This document shows, piece by piece, positions 25,246 to 35,203 of a DNA stretch of 64,000 nt (position 1 is its first letter; the number at the start of each line of letters is the position of its first letter). Position numbers and translations under genes: made by a program. Origin of the DNA: Photobacterium arenosum (GTDB lineage Bacteria; Pseudomonadota; Gammaproteobacteria; Enterobacterales; Vibrionaceae). A model generated the notes under the pieces. It saw only the letters and a list, made by a program, of their open reading frames with translations. It had not been told where the DNA came from and did no database searches. The DNA is taken from assembly GCF_014841115.1 (NCBI RefSeq), contig NZ_JACYTP010000004.1, positions 331,004-395,003 on the forward strand, read 5' to 3'.

Positions 25246-25396
25246 GCGAGGTATTCAATACCTGAGTGAACGGAAAACCTGTCACTGTCACTCTGGTGTT
25301 GATCACAGATAACGATTCGGATTTCTTACTCTTATGACGACGTAACCAACTGTTATTGCATAAGCTCAGTCTGTGTTCCTGTGCTGGATTTAAAGC

Positions 25397-27826
25397 ATGC
25401 AGCAACGAATATGGCCAGGCCAGTGGCATCGACTCATCGCAACCGCCTTGAGCGGCCTCTTTGTCATCCTGCTTCAGGGGCTGCTTAGTGCCAGTGCGAC
25501 AAGCGCAGAAGCACCAGCATTGAAAGCGCTGCACCAAAAAGAGCCTTATGTCAGCTGGGATCGCACTGCGTCAGAAGCACGGGTGCTGCTGCAGGCAACT
25601 ACTGCAGATACCACTAAACTAGAGCGCATTCGCGCCACTCTGGCTGAACAGCGGGGTGAAGCTTATCAGTTATCACAAGATAAATCGGTGGATGTACGAT
25701 GGCTGGAAGCGCAAATAAAATCCCTTGGTCCGGAACCGGAGGAAGGGGAAAGTGAACCTGAGGTCATTGCCAGCCGTCGTGCCGAGCTGGAAAATGAACT
25801 GGCCACAGTCAGTGCTCCGATTTTTCTTGCCGATGCAGCGTATGAACGGGCCAACCTCCTGGTAGGCGAAGTCGACAAGGTGATCCGCCAGAACCTGTCC
25901 GAAAAATTGCTGAATAAAAGCCCGACCCCGTTATGGCCAGGGCGGTGGGGAGACGCGCTGAGCGAACTGAAACAGTATGCCGGAGTGTTAGCACAGCAGT
26001 TCCACGCCGTCAGGCAAGATCCGCAACAAGCCCGTAATATGAGTGCATCCATAACCCCGTTTCTGGTGTTCATGGCGTTGGCTCTGCTGACCATGCTGGT
26101 GATACAGCCTTGGGTGATCAACCGGCTGGACAGGTTTAGCCATAACCTGACCAAGAAAAGCCAGATTCTGATCTGCAATGTGTTCTCAACATTACTGAGG
26201 CTGTTCTTTCCTTTGCTCACCGCGCTCTTATTAGTTGTGGCAATCGGCCAGCTGAAGTTGCCTTTGCCGGCTGTGAAAGCGACGATCAGCGCACTGGCGG
26301 GTGCGGCTGTGTATATTGTTGTCAGCCATTGGCTGGGGTTTCTGATATTCCGGCCCAAGGCAGCAGAACAGCGAATTATCCATCTTGATGACGCTTCAGC
26401 CCGGCGTGGCATGCGGATCTGCCAACTGCTCGGGGTGTTTCTCGGTCTGATTATCCTCTTGACGGCAGTCAAAACGGATCATGCCTTTTCAGCGGCCAGT
26501 TCGGCATTTTTGACCTTGCCTGTTATCGTGTTCGGCAGCTGGTTAATGTGGCAACTGGCGAAAGTTTTAAGCAAGGCCGCCAGGAAAGCCGATGAGACCG
26601 ATGAGCAAAGCGAGCAGGTCAATCATGTCAGTCGTGGTGTGCTTAACGCGCTGGTGTGGTTGATGAAGGCCTCCAGTATTCTCAGTGTCGTTTTTGTCTG
26701 CGTGGGCTACGACAGTCTGGCGCGGCAGGCCATTATACCTATGGTGATGTCCATTGCGCTGATTGCCTTTGCCATGGTTATTTACTACGGCCTGCTGAAT
26801 GTCATTAACCGGATCATGGGAGGTGACAATGAGCAAGACACAGAAGCGAGTGTCAGCGAGGGGTTGTTACCCATAGTGCTGATTGTCATTATGTTCATGC
26901 TGTTTGCTCCAATGCTGGCACTAACATGGGGCGCCCGGCTTACCGATATCGCAGAAATCTGGCGGCTGTTGTCCGATGGCGTTGAGCTGGGGGATGTCCG
27001 TATTTCTCTGGACGTTATTATTACGTTTCTGGTGGTGGTGTTTGTCGGTGTGCTGCTCACGCGATGGATTCAGCACGTCATGCGTCATTCTGTGCTGCCG
27101 AAAACCAAGACCGACCCCGGTGCACAAACCGCAATTGTGACAGGACTGGGTTATGTGGGTTATACCCTGGCTATCATTATTGCCGTGTCAGCGGCGGGTC
27201 TGAATTTATCCAGCCTGGCAGTGGTGGCTGGCGCATTGTCGGTCGGTATTGGTTTTGGCCTACAGACCATAGTGTCGAATTTTGTCTCCGGTATTATTCT
27301 GCTGATCGAGCGGCCGATCAAAGAGGGAGACTGGATTGAGGTTTCCGGTCATTCGGGTTTTGTTCGTAAGATAGCCGTTCGATCAACGCGAATCGAAACC
27401 TTTGATCTGCAGGATGTGGTGGTGCCCAACTCGGATCTGATCGCCGGTATCGTAAAAAATATGACCCTGCGATCCGACCATGGCCGATTGATAGTCCCGA
27501 TTGGTGTAGCCTATGGCAGCGATCTCAATATCGTCAAACAAGTGTTGATGGAGGCGGCCAAAAAGCATGGCATGATCCTCAGCTATCCCGAACCTACCGT
27601 TGTCTTCACCGAGATGGCCGATAGCGCTTTGCTGTTCGAGCTTCGTTGCTTTGTCCGCGATATCAAACAGTACATGATTATCAAATCCGAACTTCTGTTC
27701 GATATTTATCAAACGCTTAACGAGCAGGGAGTCAGTATCCCATTCCCACAACGTGATGTGAGTATTAAAGGGCTGGAAAAGTTACTGAAAGCGTGGGAGG
27801 AGAGAAAAGCGGAATCGGGTGACTGA
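25397..27826 (+). CDS. MscS-family mechanosensitive channel with DUF3772 region
   Basis: An 809-residue inner membrane channel that opens on membrane tension during osmotic down-shock. A signal peptide (hydrophobic core ATALSGLFVILLQGLLSASATSA) precedes a periplasmic helical region of the DUF3772 type (to about residue 215). Several transmembrane helices follow, then the MscS core: the pore helix NLSSLAVVAGALSVGIGFG and LQTIVSNFVSGIILLIERPIK, then the beta domain with VVVPNSDLI. This is the large MscS subclass, not MscK (which is longer). No obvious partner gene. Confidence 0.88.
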   Translation: MQQRIWPGQWHRLIATALSGLFVILLQGLLSASATSAEAPALKALHQKEPYVSWDRTASEARVLLQATTADTTKLERIRATLAEQRGEAYQLSQDKSVDVRWLEAQIKSLGPEPEEGESEPEVIASRRAELENELATVSAPIFLADAAYERANLLVGEVDKVIRQNLSEKLLNKSPTPLWPGRWGDALSELKQYAGVLAQQFHAVRQDPQQARNMSASITPFLVFMALALLTMLVIQPWVINRLDRFSHNLTKKSQILICNVFSTLLRLFFPLLTALLLVVAIGQLKLPLPAVKATISALAGAAVYIVVSHWLGFLIFRPKAAEQRIIHLDDASARRGMRICQLLGVFLGLIILLTAVKTDHAFSAASSAFLTLPVIVFGSWLMWQLAKVLSKAARKADETDEQSEQVNHVSRGVLNALVWLMKASSILSVVFVCVGYDSLARQAIIPMVMSIALIAFAMVIYYGLLNVINRIMGGDNEQDTEASVSEGLLPIVLIVIMFMLFAPMLALTWGARLTDIAEIWRLLSDGVELGDVRISLDVIITFLVVVFVGVLLTRWIQHVMRHSVLPKTKTDPGAQTAIVTGLGYVGYTLAIIIAVSAAGLNLSSLAVVAGALSVGIGFGLQTIVSNFVSGIILLIERPIKEGDWIEVSGHSGFVRKIAVRSTRIETFDLQDVVVPNSDLIAGIVKNMTLRSDHGRLIVPIGVAYGSDLNIVKQVLMEAAKKHGMILSYPEPTVVFTEMADSALLFELRCFVRDIKQYMIIKSELLFDIYQTLNEQGVSIPFPQRDVSIKGLEKLLKAWEERKAESGD

Positions 27827-27930
27827 GCGATGAGTCTCGCGCGTTGCACCGAAAATCTGAATGCATTTGCCTAACAAAGGATTGTATGACGATACTGCAA
27901 TCATAATAATGACAGCCATTGTTCTCTGCT

Positions 27931-28674
27931 ATGGCTTTGCTTTTTATGATGACTCCGTCCGCTTTCTTTCAGCCGCTGCGCTCAGTCACTTTGCCCGGAT
28001 GTGGCACTGAAGTGTTACTGGCCGGGTTTGATCTGCACCATTACTCGCCGTCCCTGTTCAACCAGTTTGGCGTCAAGATGCCTGACGCAATAAGCCGGGC
28101 AGTGCCTAAGCGACAGGCGGAATTTCTGGCCGGCCGTTATCTGGCGCAGCAACTGCTGAAAGAGCGGGGAATGGCACCGGTCGAGATAGCGGTTGGCGAC
28201 AACCGTGCACCTGTCTGGCCACAGGGGCTGACTGGCAGCATCAGCCACCATGACCAGCTGGCAGCCTGTGTGATTTGTCCTCAACATCATGAGCAGGCCG
28301 GTGTTGGTTTAGATATTGAGTTACCCGTTAACGCGGATATTGTGCCTGGCATGCAGGGGATGGTCGTCAATGAGCAGGAACTGGTCAGGCTGGAAACAGA
28401 TGAACAAAATGCAATCTGGTTGATGACCCTGATGTTTTCCGCCAAAGAGAGCATTTTTAAAGCCCTATATCCGCAAGTTCAGCGCTATTTCGACTTTCTG
28501 GATGTCTCATTTCTGGGCATGGATGATCAGTGGCTGTACTTTGAGTTGAACACAGAGCTGGCTGCGTCTTTGCCCTCCGGCCGACAGGGAAAGGTGCATT
28601 ACTCCAGGATGTCAGAGTCTGTGTTCACGTTTACCCGTTCCGAGTATTTTACTGATAATAATTATCATTATTGA
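27931..28674 (+). CDS. 4'-phosphopantetheinyl transferase, EntD-like
   Basis: Transfers the phosphopantetheine arm from coenzyme A to the carrier domains of the siderophore NRPSs and EntB. The core motifs are VGLDIE (Asp near residue 128) and FSAKESIFKALYP (Lys/Glu near 171-172), both needed for Mg and CoA binding, and the EntD-type WP...GSISHHD motif near residue 100. The start is uncertain: ATG 27931 or 27946, neither with a strong ribosome site. It is the first gene of the siderophore locus. A perfect Fur box lies inside its last seven codons. Confidence 0.88.
   Translation: MALLFMMTPSAFFQPLRSVTLPGCGTEVLLAGFDLHHYSPSLFNQFGVKMPDAISRAVPKRQAEFLAGRYLAQQLLKERGMAPVEIAVGDNRAPVWPQGLTGSISHHDQLAACVICPQHHEQAGVGLDIELPVNADIVPGMQGMVVNEQELVRLETDEQNAIWLMTLMFSAKESIFKALYPQVQRYFDFLDVSFLGMDDQWLYFELNTELAASLPSGRQGKVHYSRMSESVFTFTRSEYFTDNNYHY
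28653..28667 (+). promoter_or_regulatory. Perfect Fur box upstream of the MFS exporter
   Basis: TGATAATAATTATCA is an exact match to the 7-1-7 Fur consensus. It overlaps the last codons of the phosphopantetheinyl transferase and lies about 60 bases before the exporter start, so it probably represses the exporter under iron-replete conditions. Confidence 0.8.
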
Positions 28675-28728
28675 GTTTGTTCCGGCCGGCAGTTACAATC
28701 GCTTTTTTTGTGAATGGGTCGTGCCGTC

Positions 28729-29958
28729 ATGGACAGCAACACGCTGAATGCTAAGTCAGTGTTAAGGCTTGCTCTGCTTATCAATATGCTCTCGGTCGGA
28801 ACCCTGATGATGGTGATGCCGCTGGGGCCAGATTTAGTCCGGGATATTGGTTTACAAGGTGAGCATATTGGATACATCAGCGGTGGTGCGACATTCGGCT
28901 CCGCGATAATTGGATTTTTTCTTGCCCCTGTTTTGGATCGCTTCGATAGGCGGGCTGCACTGACGTTGTTTCTTTTGCTTCGCTCTGTCCTGATTGCGTT
29001 GTGCGGTCTGGCAGCTACGCCGGAACAACTATTGCTGATGTTTATTGCCGCTGGCTGTTTCTCGGGCCCGCTCAGTGGATTAATCATGGCATCCGTCCTT
29101 GATGTAACCAAAGTGGCTGAACGGGGCAGGGCGATGGCCTTTGTTGCCAGCGGGTTTTCGCTGGCGGCGATCATTATTGTCCCGGCTTCTTTGTTGCTGG
29201 CGCAGTGGCTGAACTGGCAGATGACTTTCTTCTTCTTTGGTGGCATGGGACTGATACTGGCGGTAGCGGTACGGATCTGTATGCCGTCGCTGGTGCCACA
29301 GCAACAAATGGCCGGAAGTCCGGCAGCACTATCGGCAGGGCTGGCCGGGATGGTTGGGTCAACACCGTTTCTGCTGGCGATGGCGATGATGGGGATCAGC
29401 CTGTTCGGGCATTTCCTGTTAGTACCGAATCTGTCGGCTTATTTCCAGTTCAACCTCGGTTTCCCGCGTAACGAAATCAGTTACCTGTACTTGCTGGGCG
29501 GGATCATGAGCATACTGGCGATGCGATACAGTGGCAGGATGATGGATAAGGGATCAGGTCAAACGGCCTTGTTTGGTCTCAGTGCTATTGTGGCGGCTGT
29601 GGTGTACTACGGCTTTATCAGTGACAGCGCAGACAAATGGGTCTATCTGATATTTATGCTGCTGATGGCATCCAGTTCGGCGCGCAGCGCAGTGCTGGCA
29701 GCATTCACTTCAAGGGTTCCCCCTCCGCAGTACCGTGCAGCCTTCATGACCTATCAGTCGACGATGTCTAACCTGGCAGCCGGTGTCGCCAGTATCGTGG
29801 GCTCTATCTATCTGGTTTCAGGGCCGGAGCATCAGTTACTGGGACTGGATATGCTGGCATCTGTCACTATAGCCAGCGCTATTGCCGTACCACTGCTTGC
29901 TTGCTGGTTTATCCCTTCGCTCAAACAGGCTCAGGTTTCACAACGCGCTCCGGGTTAA
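28729..29958 (+). CDS. MFS exporter, probable siderophore efflux
   Basis: A 409-residue major facilitator (DHA1 type) with about 12 membrane segments and a DRFDRR loop between helices 2 and 3. Its place between the phosphopantetheinyl transferase and the siderophore receptor, with a perfect Fur box just upstream, points to export of the siderophore, the role of VabS or EntS in related loci. ATG 28729 is preferred over an in-frame ATG at 28714, but neither has a clear ribosome site. Confidence 0.82.
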   Translation: MDSNTLNAKSVLRLALLINMLSVGTLMMVMPLGPDLVRDIGLQGEHIGYISGGATFGSAIIGFFLAPVLDRFDRRAALTLFLLLRSVLIALCGLAATPEQLLLMFIAAGCFSGPLSGLIMASVLDVTKVAERGRAMAFVASGFSLAAIIIVPASLLLAQWLNWQMTFFFFGGMGLILAVAVRICMPSLVPQQQMAGSPAALSAGLAGMVGSTPFLLAMAMMGISLFGHFLLVPNLSAYFQFNLGFPRNEISYLYLLGGIMSILAMRYSGRMMDKGSGQTALFGLSAIVAAVVYYGFISDSADKWVYLIFMLLMASSSARSAVLAAFTSRVPPPQYRAAFMTYQSTMSNLAAGVASIVGSIYLVSGPEHQLLGLDMLASVTIASAIAVPLLACWFIPSLKQAQVSQRAPG

Positions 29959-29970
29959 TCCCGGAGCTTT
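29947..29970 (+). terminator. Terminator overlapping the exporter stop codon
   Basis: GCTCCGGG and CCCGGAGC form an 8-bp stem; the loop TTAAT holds the exporter stop codon. Three T follow directly and a TTCTTTTTTC run comes later. Confidence 0.6.
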
Positions 29971-30076
29971 CCGCTAGTTATTCTTTTTTCTGCATTTTTT
30001 TGTACTCTACCTGTTTTTTACCGTGCTCTTTATAAGCAACTGTTTTTCTATTTCTCCTGTTGCATTCAAATGCGAA

Positions 30077-30136
30077 TGAAAAAAATTATCAATTCTATTG
30101 AACTCTTGTTGACGATGATAATAACAATAATTATCA
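30077..30136 (+). promoter_or_regulatory. Two Fur-box-like sites upstream of the TonB receptor
   Basis: TGAAAAAAATTATCA (30077-30091) matches the 7-1-7 Fur consensus at 12 of 14 positions. A second site at 30122-30136 (TAACAATAATTATCA) also matches 12 of 14 and is extended by TGATAAT at 30116. The pair lies 55-115 bases before the receptor start. Confidence 0.7.
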
Positions 30137-30191
30137 TTTGCGCCATTGTTATTGATGGAGTGTTGAAATGTTTCAGCAACAAGGAGATAGT

Positions 30192-32108
30192 GTGATCAAG
30201 TTAACTCGTTTGAACCGGGCTTTGTGTGTAGTAGGTATGGTCTCTTCATTTACGGCGATGGCAGAAGTGGCCAACAAAGAAGTGATGGTGGTGACAGCGA
30301 GCCAGACGGAGCACCCGGAACTGACAGCTCCTGCTTCAGTGTCTTATATCACGCGTGAAGAACTGGATAACCTGGTGGTCAATGATGTCGCCGAAGCGAT
30401 CAAAAAGCTGCCGGGTATCAACATCAATCCAGGCACCTCATACGGCCGGAATGAAATCAAAATCCGCGGTCTGTCTTCAGACTACACCTTGCTGCTGATT
30501 AATGGTCGTCGCATTAACTCACGTGATGGCCTGCTCAGCGCCTACGGCAACGACTTTGACCTGTCCAGTATCCCAATGTCCGCGGTTGAGCGTATCGAAG
30601 TGATCCGTGGCCCGATGTCATCCCTTTACGGGGCCGATGCGCTGGGCGGCGTGGTTAACGTCATCCTGCGCAAACCAACGGAAGACACGCAGGGCTCTGT
30701 CGGTTACCAGTTTGACGGTATCACCGAAGGCTCCGGCGGCGACACCAATAAGATCAATGCGTATGTCAGTGGTGCGCTGATCCCTGAAACCCTGCTGGGT
30801 AATCTGATCGTTGAAAAAAGCGATCGTGATGCCTGGCGCACGGATAAGTCTGTTAACCCGGATACCGATGTACTGGAAGAGCGCGACGAGCTGAACCTGT
30901 ACTCGAACCTGAAGTGGCTGGTGAATGAGCAGCAGGATATCGATCTGGATTTGATCTACAGCAAAGATGATCGTGATGCGGACTGGAACAATTGGGGAAC
31001 TGCGGTCAACAACGTGCAGGAGATGGAGCGCTATAACATCGCGCTGACTCACTATGGTTACTGGGCCAACTTTGATTCCCGCCTGCGTTACAACCTGGAT
31101 ATGTCTGAGCTAAGAGACGATTCCGAGCTCAACGGCGCGGTCGGTAATATTGATCAAACCAATAATACCGTGGATGCGCAGCTGTCCGGCTATCTGGGTG
31201 AGCACCTGCTGACCGGTGGCGCGGAATACCGTGATACCAAGCTGAAGAATAACCTGACCCTGAACACTGATTCGGTGAACTACAGTCAGGCGGCAGTTTA
31301 CCTGCAGGACGAGTTCTCGCTGGGTAATCTGGCCCTGACCCTGAGCGGCCGTTATGACGATCACGAAGTGTACGGCGGTGAGTTCAGCCCGCGTGCGTAT
31401 GCGGTTTATAAAATCAGCGACAGCTGGGTCGTGAAAGGGGGCGTCGGAAAAGCCTTCAAAGCACCGAGCCTGAACCAGTACAGTGATTCTTACTCAGTAC
31501 TGGCCTGCCGTGGTGCTTGTAGCGTAGTCGGTAACCCGGATCTGAAAGCCGAAACCTCGCTGAGCTATGAGCTGGGTACCAGCTATGAAGCCGCTCGCTG
31601 GGGCGCCGGTCTGACATTGTTCCAGAACGACATTGACGACATGATTCAGGCCGAAAACTGGGACCGCGTCAGCACCGAGCTGAGCTACTTCAATGTGGCA
31701 GAAGCTGAAGTGAAAGGCGTGGAAACCATGGCCTGGGTGGACATTACAGACACTGTGAGCCTGTCGGCGAACTACATGTATACCAGTGCTGAAGACAAAG
31801 ACACCAAGAAAGATCTGATTCTGTCGCCAAACCATACTGCCAATGTCCAGCTTGACTGGCAGGCACTGGAAAACCTGTACGCGTACACTTCGTATCAGTA
31901 CACAGGTTCTCAGTATGTGCGTTCAGGTCAGAAACTGTCGGCATACGGCACCATGGATCTGGGTGCCCGTTACGAAGCCATTGAGAATCTGAACCTGAAA
32001 CTGGGTGTCACCAACCTGACCAACGAAGAGCGTGACGAAGCCGCGACTCAGCTTGATTACATCCTGAAAGCCCGCAGCGTGTATGCCGGCGTGTCATACG
32101 ACTTCTGA
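30192..32108 (+). CDS. TonB-dependent catechol siderophore receptor
   Basis: An outer membrane ferric-siderophore receptor of about 638 residues. GTG 30192, five bases after AAGGAG, gives a clean signal peptide (MIKLTRLNRALCVVGMVSSF, cleaved after TAMA) and a TonB box (EVMVVTAS) close to the mature N-terminus. The plug domain carries the IKIRGLSSDYTLLLINGRR and VERIEVIRGPMSSLYGADA motifs. The barrel ends in the C-terminal aromatic VSYDF. It resembles the FepA/IrgA/CirA group, which binds catechol siderophores, and lies next to the biosynthetic genes, so it probably takes up this locus's own product. Confidence 0.93.
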   Translation: MIKLTRLNRALCVVGMVSSFTAMAEVANKEVMVVTASQTEHPELTAPASVSYITREELDNLVVNDVAEAIKKLPGININPGTSYGRNEIKIRGLSSDYTLLLINGRRINSRDGLLSAYGNDFDLSSIPMSAVERIEVIRGPMSSLYGADALGGVVNVILRKPTEDTQGSVGYQFDGITEGSGGDTNKINAYVSGALIPETLLGNLIVEKSDRDAWRTDKSVNPDTDVLEERDELNLYSNLKWLVNEQQDIDLDLIYSKDDRDADWNNWGTAVNNVQEMERYNIALTHYGYWANFDSRLRYNLDMSELRDDSELNGAVGNIDQTNNTVDAQLSGYLGEHLLTGGAEYRDTKLKNNLTLNTDSVNYSQAAVYLQDEFSLGNLALTLSGRYDDHEVYGGEFSPRAYAVYKISDSWVVKGGVGKAFKAPSLNQYSDSYSVLACRGACSVVGNPDLKAETSLSYELGTSYEAARWGAGLTLFQNDIDDMIQAENWDRVSTELSYFNVAEAEVKGVETMAWVDITDTVSLSANYMYTSAEDKDTKKDLILSPNHTANVQLDWQALENLYAYTSYQYTGSQYVRSGQKLSAYGTMDLGARYEAIENLNLKLGVTNLTNEERDEAATQLDYILKARSVYAGVSYDF

Positions 32109-32140
32109 TAACAACATCAGTCAGGACCACCTGACACCCA

Positions 32141-32168
32141 AAGAGCCAATGAACATTGGCTCTTTTTT
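32141..32168 (+). terminator. Rho-independent terminator of the receptor gene
   Basis: AAGAGCCAATG and CATTGGCTCTT form a long stem with a very short AA apex, followed by a T run. Confidence 0.88.
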
Positions 32169-32291
32169 CCCTGCAAAAGCAATGTGATGTCACTTTCTAA
32201 CAATTAAAGCCCTAACGAATTAACACTCAATCAGCCAGTTTACGATGCGTCATAAGCTGCACACATTCTTGCGTAAAAAGGGAGTTGTGAC

Positions 32292-33518
32292 ATGCAACAT
32301 ACTCAAAGTGAGAATCCAATACTGAATCCGGTATTCTCACCGAATAGTGATCTTTTCTTCTCGTCTGTTTACCGAACAGTCAGAGGTAAAGGGATTAGCC
32401 AAATTATCACCACACCAGCCATTCACGGTGAGCACAGCCAGAGTGAATTCCAGCAGGTTATTCAACAGAAATTCGCCGAAGAAAAAGCCAAAGGTATTGA
32501 AAACCCCATTTTAATCGGCTCGATTCCGTTTGATGTTTCTGAGCCATCCTGCCTGTATATCCCCGAATCTGTCGAAGTGACCGAGCATCAGCCGGACACC
32601 TTTGGCGAGCACAGCGGAATGTCAGCCAGCAAACCCTTACAGGTGCTGGCAAAGCGCAGTGAACCGGAAGAATCTGTGTTCAAGCAGGCTGTCGCGCAGG
32701 CGGTGGAAAAATTTCAGCGCACCCAGCTGGAAAAAGCCGTGTTGTCACGGGTGCTTAATATTGAGCTGAGCGATGACGTATCAGCCGATGATATTCTGGC
32801 CCGTCTGATCAAACAAAACCCGACCGGCTTCCATTTCGCCATTCCGCAACAGGATCAGTCGGTCTTGCTGGGCGCCAGTCCTGAGCTGCTGATCCGTCAG
32901 GAAGGGCTGCATATTCTGTCCAATCCGCTGGCGGGCTCGGCGAAGCGTCAGGCCAGTGCGGACGCCGATCAGCAAGTCAGTGAAGCATTGCTGCAGTCGG
33001 TCAAAGACAGGTATGAACACCGTCTGGTGATCGATGAAATTGCCCAGCAACTCAAGCCTTACTGCCGTGAGCTGGATGTGCCTGCCGGTCCGTCATTGAT
33101 CAACACCCCGACCATGTGGCATCTGTCGACCCGGATTGAAGGCCAGCTTAACACGCCGGATAACGCAACTGCGCATTCAGATGACTTGCCTTATAACGTG
33201 CTGCAGCTGGCGTGCCTGCTGCACCCAACCCCTGCGGTCTGCGGCTTTCCGTTCAACCTGTCGCGCGATGCGATCAAAGAGCTGGAAGGCTACGAGCGCG
33301 GCATGTTTACCGGCATGGTCGGCTGGTGCGATTCCCAGGGCAATGGCGAATGGGCGGTCACTATCCGCTGCGGTAAAGTGCGCGAAAAATCCGTTCGCTT
33401 GTTTGCCGGGGCCGGTATCGTCGACGCATCCTGCCCGCAGGCCGAATGGGCGGAAACCGAAGCCAAACTGGGCACTATGCTCAACGCCTTCGGGCTGGGC
33501 GAGCAGGGGGTAGCATGA
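32292..33518 (+). CDS. entC: Isochorismate synthase
   Basis: Converts chorismate to isochorismate, the first committed step of 2,3-dihydroxybenzoate (DHB) synthesis. The 408-residue protein has the chorismate-utilising-enzyme core: GASPELLIR, NPLAGSAKRQ, then HLSTRIEGQL, HPTPAVCGFP and GMFTGMVGWCD, matching EntC rather than the MenF type. ATG 32292 follows AAAGGGAG. Its stop overlaps the start of entE (ATGA), beginning a tightly coupled operon that runs through the free-standing A enzyme. No clear Fur box is visible in the 120 bases before it. Confidence 0.94.
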   Translation: MQHTQSENPILNPVFSPNSDLFFSSVYRTVRGKGISQIITTPAIHGEHSQSEFQQVIQQKFAEEKAKGIENPILIGSIPFDVSEPSCLYIPESVEVTEHQPDTFGEHSGMSASKPLQVLAKRSEPEESVFKQAVAQAVEKFQRTQLEKAVLSRVLNIELSDDVSADDILARLIKQNPTGFHFAIPQQDQSVLLGASPELLIRQEGLHILSNPLAGSAKRQASADADQQVSEALLQSVKDRYEHRLVIDEIAQQLKPYCRELDVPAGPSLINTPTMWHLSTRIEGQLNTPDNATAHSDDLPYNVLQLACLLHPTPAVCGFPFNLSRDAIKELEGYERGMFTGMVGWCDSQGNGEWAVTIRCGKVREKSVRLFAGAGIVDASCPQAEWAETEAKLGTMLNAFGLGEQGVA

Positions 33519-35203
33519 GCATTGCCTTTACGCCCTGGCCGCCAGCGCTTGCCGAGCAGTACCGCCGGAAAGGCTATTGGACCGATGTGCCCATGACCGA
33601 CATCCTGACGCGCCACCTGGATGAGCGTGCCGAACACCGGGCGCTGATGTGCGGTGAACGCAGCTGGACTTACCGCCAGCTTGAACAGGATGCCGAGCGG
33701 CTGGCGGCATCACTGCTGCGGCTGGGGGTGAAACCCGGTGAGACCGCACTGGTGCATCTGCCCAATGTGGCGGAGTTCTATATTGTTTTCTTTGCCCTGA
33801 TGAAACTGGGCGTGGTGCCGGTGAATGCCTTGTTCAGCCATAACCGGCATGAGCTGACAGCCTATGCGGAACAGATCCGGCCGACGCTGGCGATCGTCTC
33901 GTCCCGCCACAGTTTATTTGCGGATGGTGAGTTTGCCCAGGCGCTGAGCCAGCAGGTGCCTACCCTGAAGCACTGGCTGGTCGATGGCGATGCCGGTTTC
34001 GGCGACTCGTTAGCCGCGGCTATAGCAGCAGGCACACAGTCGCAGAGCCGCGCTCTTAATGCTCAGGCCGATGGGACCCTGAGCTGGCCGGTGCTGTCGG
34101 CCTCTGAGGTGGCTTTTTTCCAGCTGTCCGGCGGCAGTACCGGCACCCCGAAACTGATCCCCCGTACCCATAACGACTATTACTACAGTGTGCGTGCCAG
34201 TGCAGACATCTGTCAGCTGGATAGCGACACCGTCTTCCTGTGTGCGCTACCGGCGCCGCATAACTTTACCCTGAGCTCACCGGGCGCGCTGGGCGTGTTT
34301 TACGCCGGTGGTGCTGTGGTGCTGGCAGCAGAGCCCAGCCCGATGACCTGTTTCCCGCTGATCCAACGCCATCAGGTCACCATGACCTCTCTGGTGCCAC
34401 CGGCTGTCACGCTGTGGTTGCAGGCGGCCGCGGATGATCGCTCGGCGCTGGACAGCCTGCAATGGCTGCAGGTCGGCGGCGCCCGGCTCGGGGAAAGCCT
34501 TGCCCGTCGTATTGAGCCCGAACTGGGCTGCCGTTTGCAGCAGGTGTTCGGCATGGCCGAAGGCCTGGTCAACTACACCCGCTTTGATGACAGCGAGTGG
34601 CATGTGCTGAATACCCAGGGACGCCCGATCAGCGACGATGACGAAGTGCGCATCGTGGATGAAGACGGCCAGGATGTGCCACGCGGCACCCCCGGCGCCC
34701 TGCTGACCCGCGGTCCTTATACTTTCCGTGGCTATTACAACAGCCCGGAACACAATCGCGTCGCGTTTGATCAGGACGGTTTCTACCGCTCCGGCGATGT
34801 GGTGGTGATGACCGAAGACGGCTACCTGATGGTGGTCGGCCGCGACAAAGATCAGATCAACCGCGGCGGCGAAAAAGTGGCGGCGGAAGAGATCGAAAAT
34901 CAGCTGCTGGCCCTGCCGGAAATCACTCAGGCGGCGCTGGTTGCCATGCCCGATGACGTGATGGGCGAGAAAAGCTGCGCCTTTATTGTCACCACGAATC
35001 CCAAGCTGAAAACCCTCAGTATCCGAAAGCACCTGCGGACGTGCGGCATAGCCGACTACAAGCTGCCGGACCGGATCGAGAAACTCGACGCTTTACCCAT
35101 GACGCACGTCGGCAAAATTGACAAAAAAGCCCTGCGTCAGCTTATTGCCAACCAGGTACAAGCCCAGTCACAGCCTCAGCCAGAAAAGGACGTTTTATCA
35201 TGA
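33515..35203 (+). CDS. entE: 2,3-dihydroxybenzoate-AMP ligase
   Basis: Activates DHB as the acyl-adenylate and loads it onto the aryl carrier of EntB. The 562-residue ANL-family enzyme has the phosphate loop QLSGGSTGTPKLIPR, the FGMAEGLVNYTR motif, the YRSGDVV motif and the catalytic Lys region HVGKIDKKAL near the C-terminus. It overlaps entC at ATGA and entB at ATGA. No carrier domain is fused. Confidence 0.95.
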   Translation: MSIAFTPWPPALAEQYRRKGYWTDVPMTDILTRHLDERAEHRALMCGERSWTYRQLEQDAERLAASLLRLGVKPGETALVHLPNVAEFYIVFFALMKLGVVPVNALFSHNRHELTAYAEQIRPTLAIVSSRHSLFADGEFAQALSQQVPTLKHWLVDGDAGFGDSLAAAIAAGTQSQSRALNAQADGTLSWPVLSASEVAFFQLSGGSTGTPKLIPRTHNDYYYSVRASADICQLDSDTVFLCALPAPHNFTLSSPGALGVFYAGGAVVLAAEPSPMTCFPLIQRHQVTMTSLVPPAVTLWLQAAADDRSALDSLQWLQVGGARLGESLARRIEPELGCRLQQVFGMAEGLVNYTRFDDSEWHVLNTQGRPISDDDEVRIVDEDGQDVPRGTPGALLTRGPYTFRGYYNSPEHNRVAFDQDGFYRSGDVVVMTEDGYLMVVGRDKDQINRGGEKVAAEEIENQLLALPEITQAALVAMPDDVMGEKSCAFIVTTNPKLKTLSIRKHLRTCGIADYKLPDRIEKLDALPMTHVGKIDKKALRQLIANQVQAQSQPQPEKDVLS

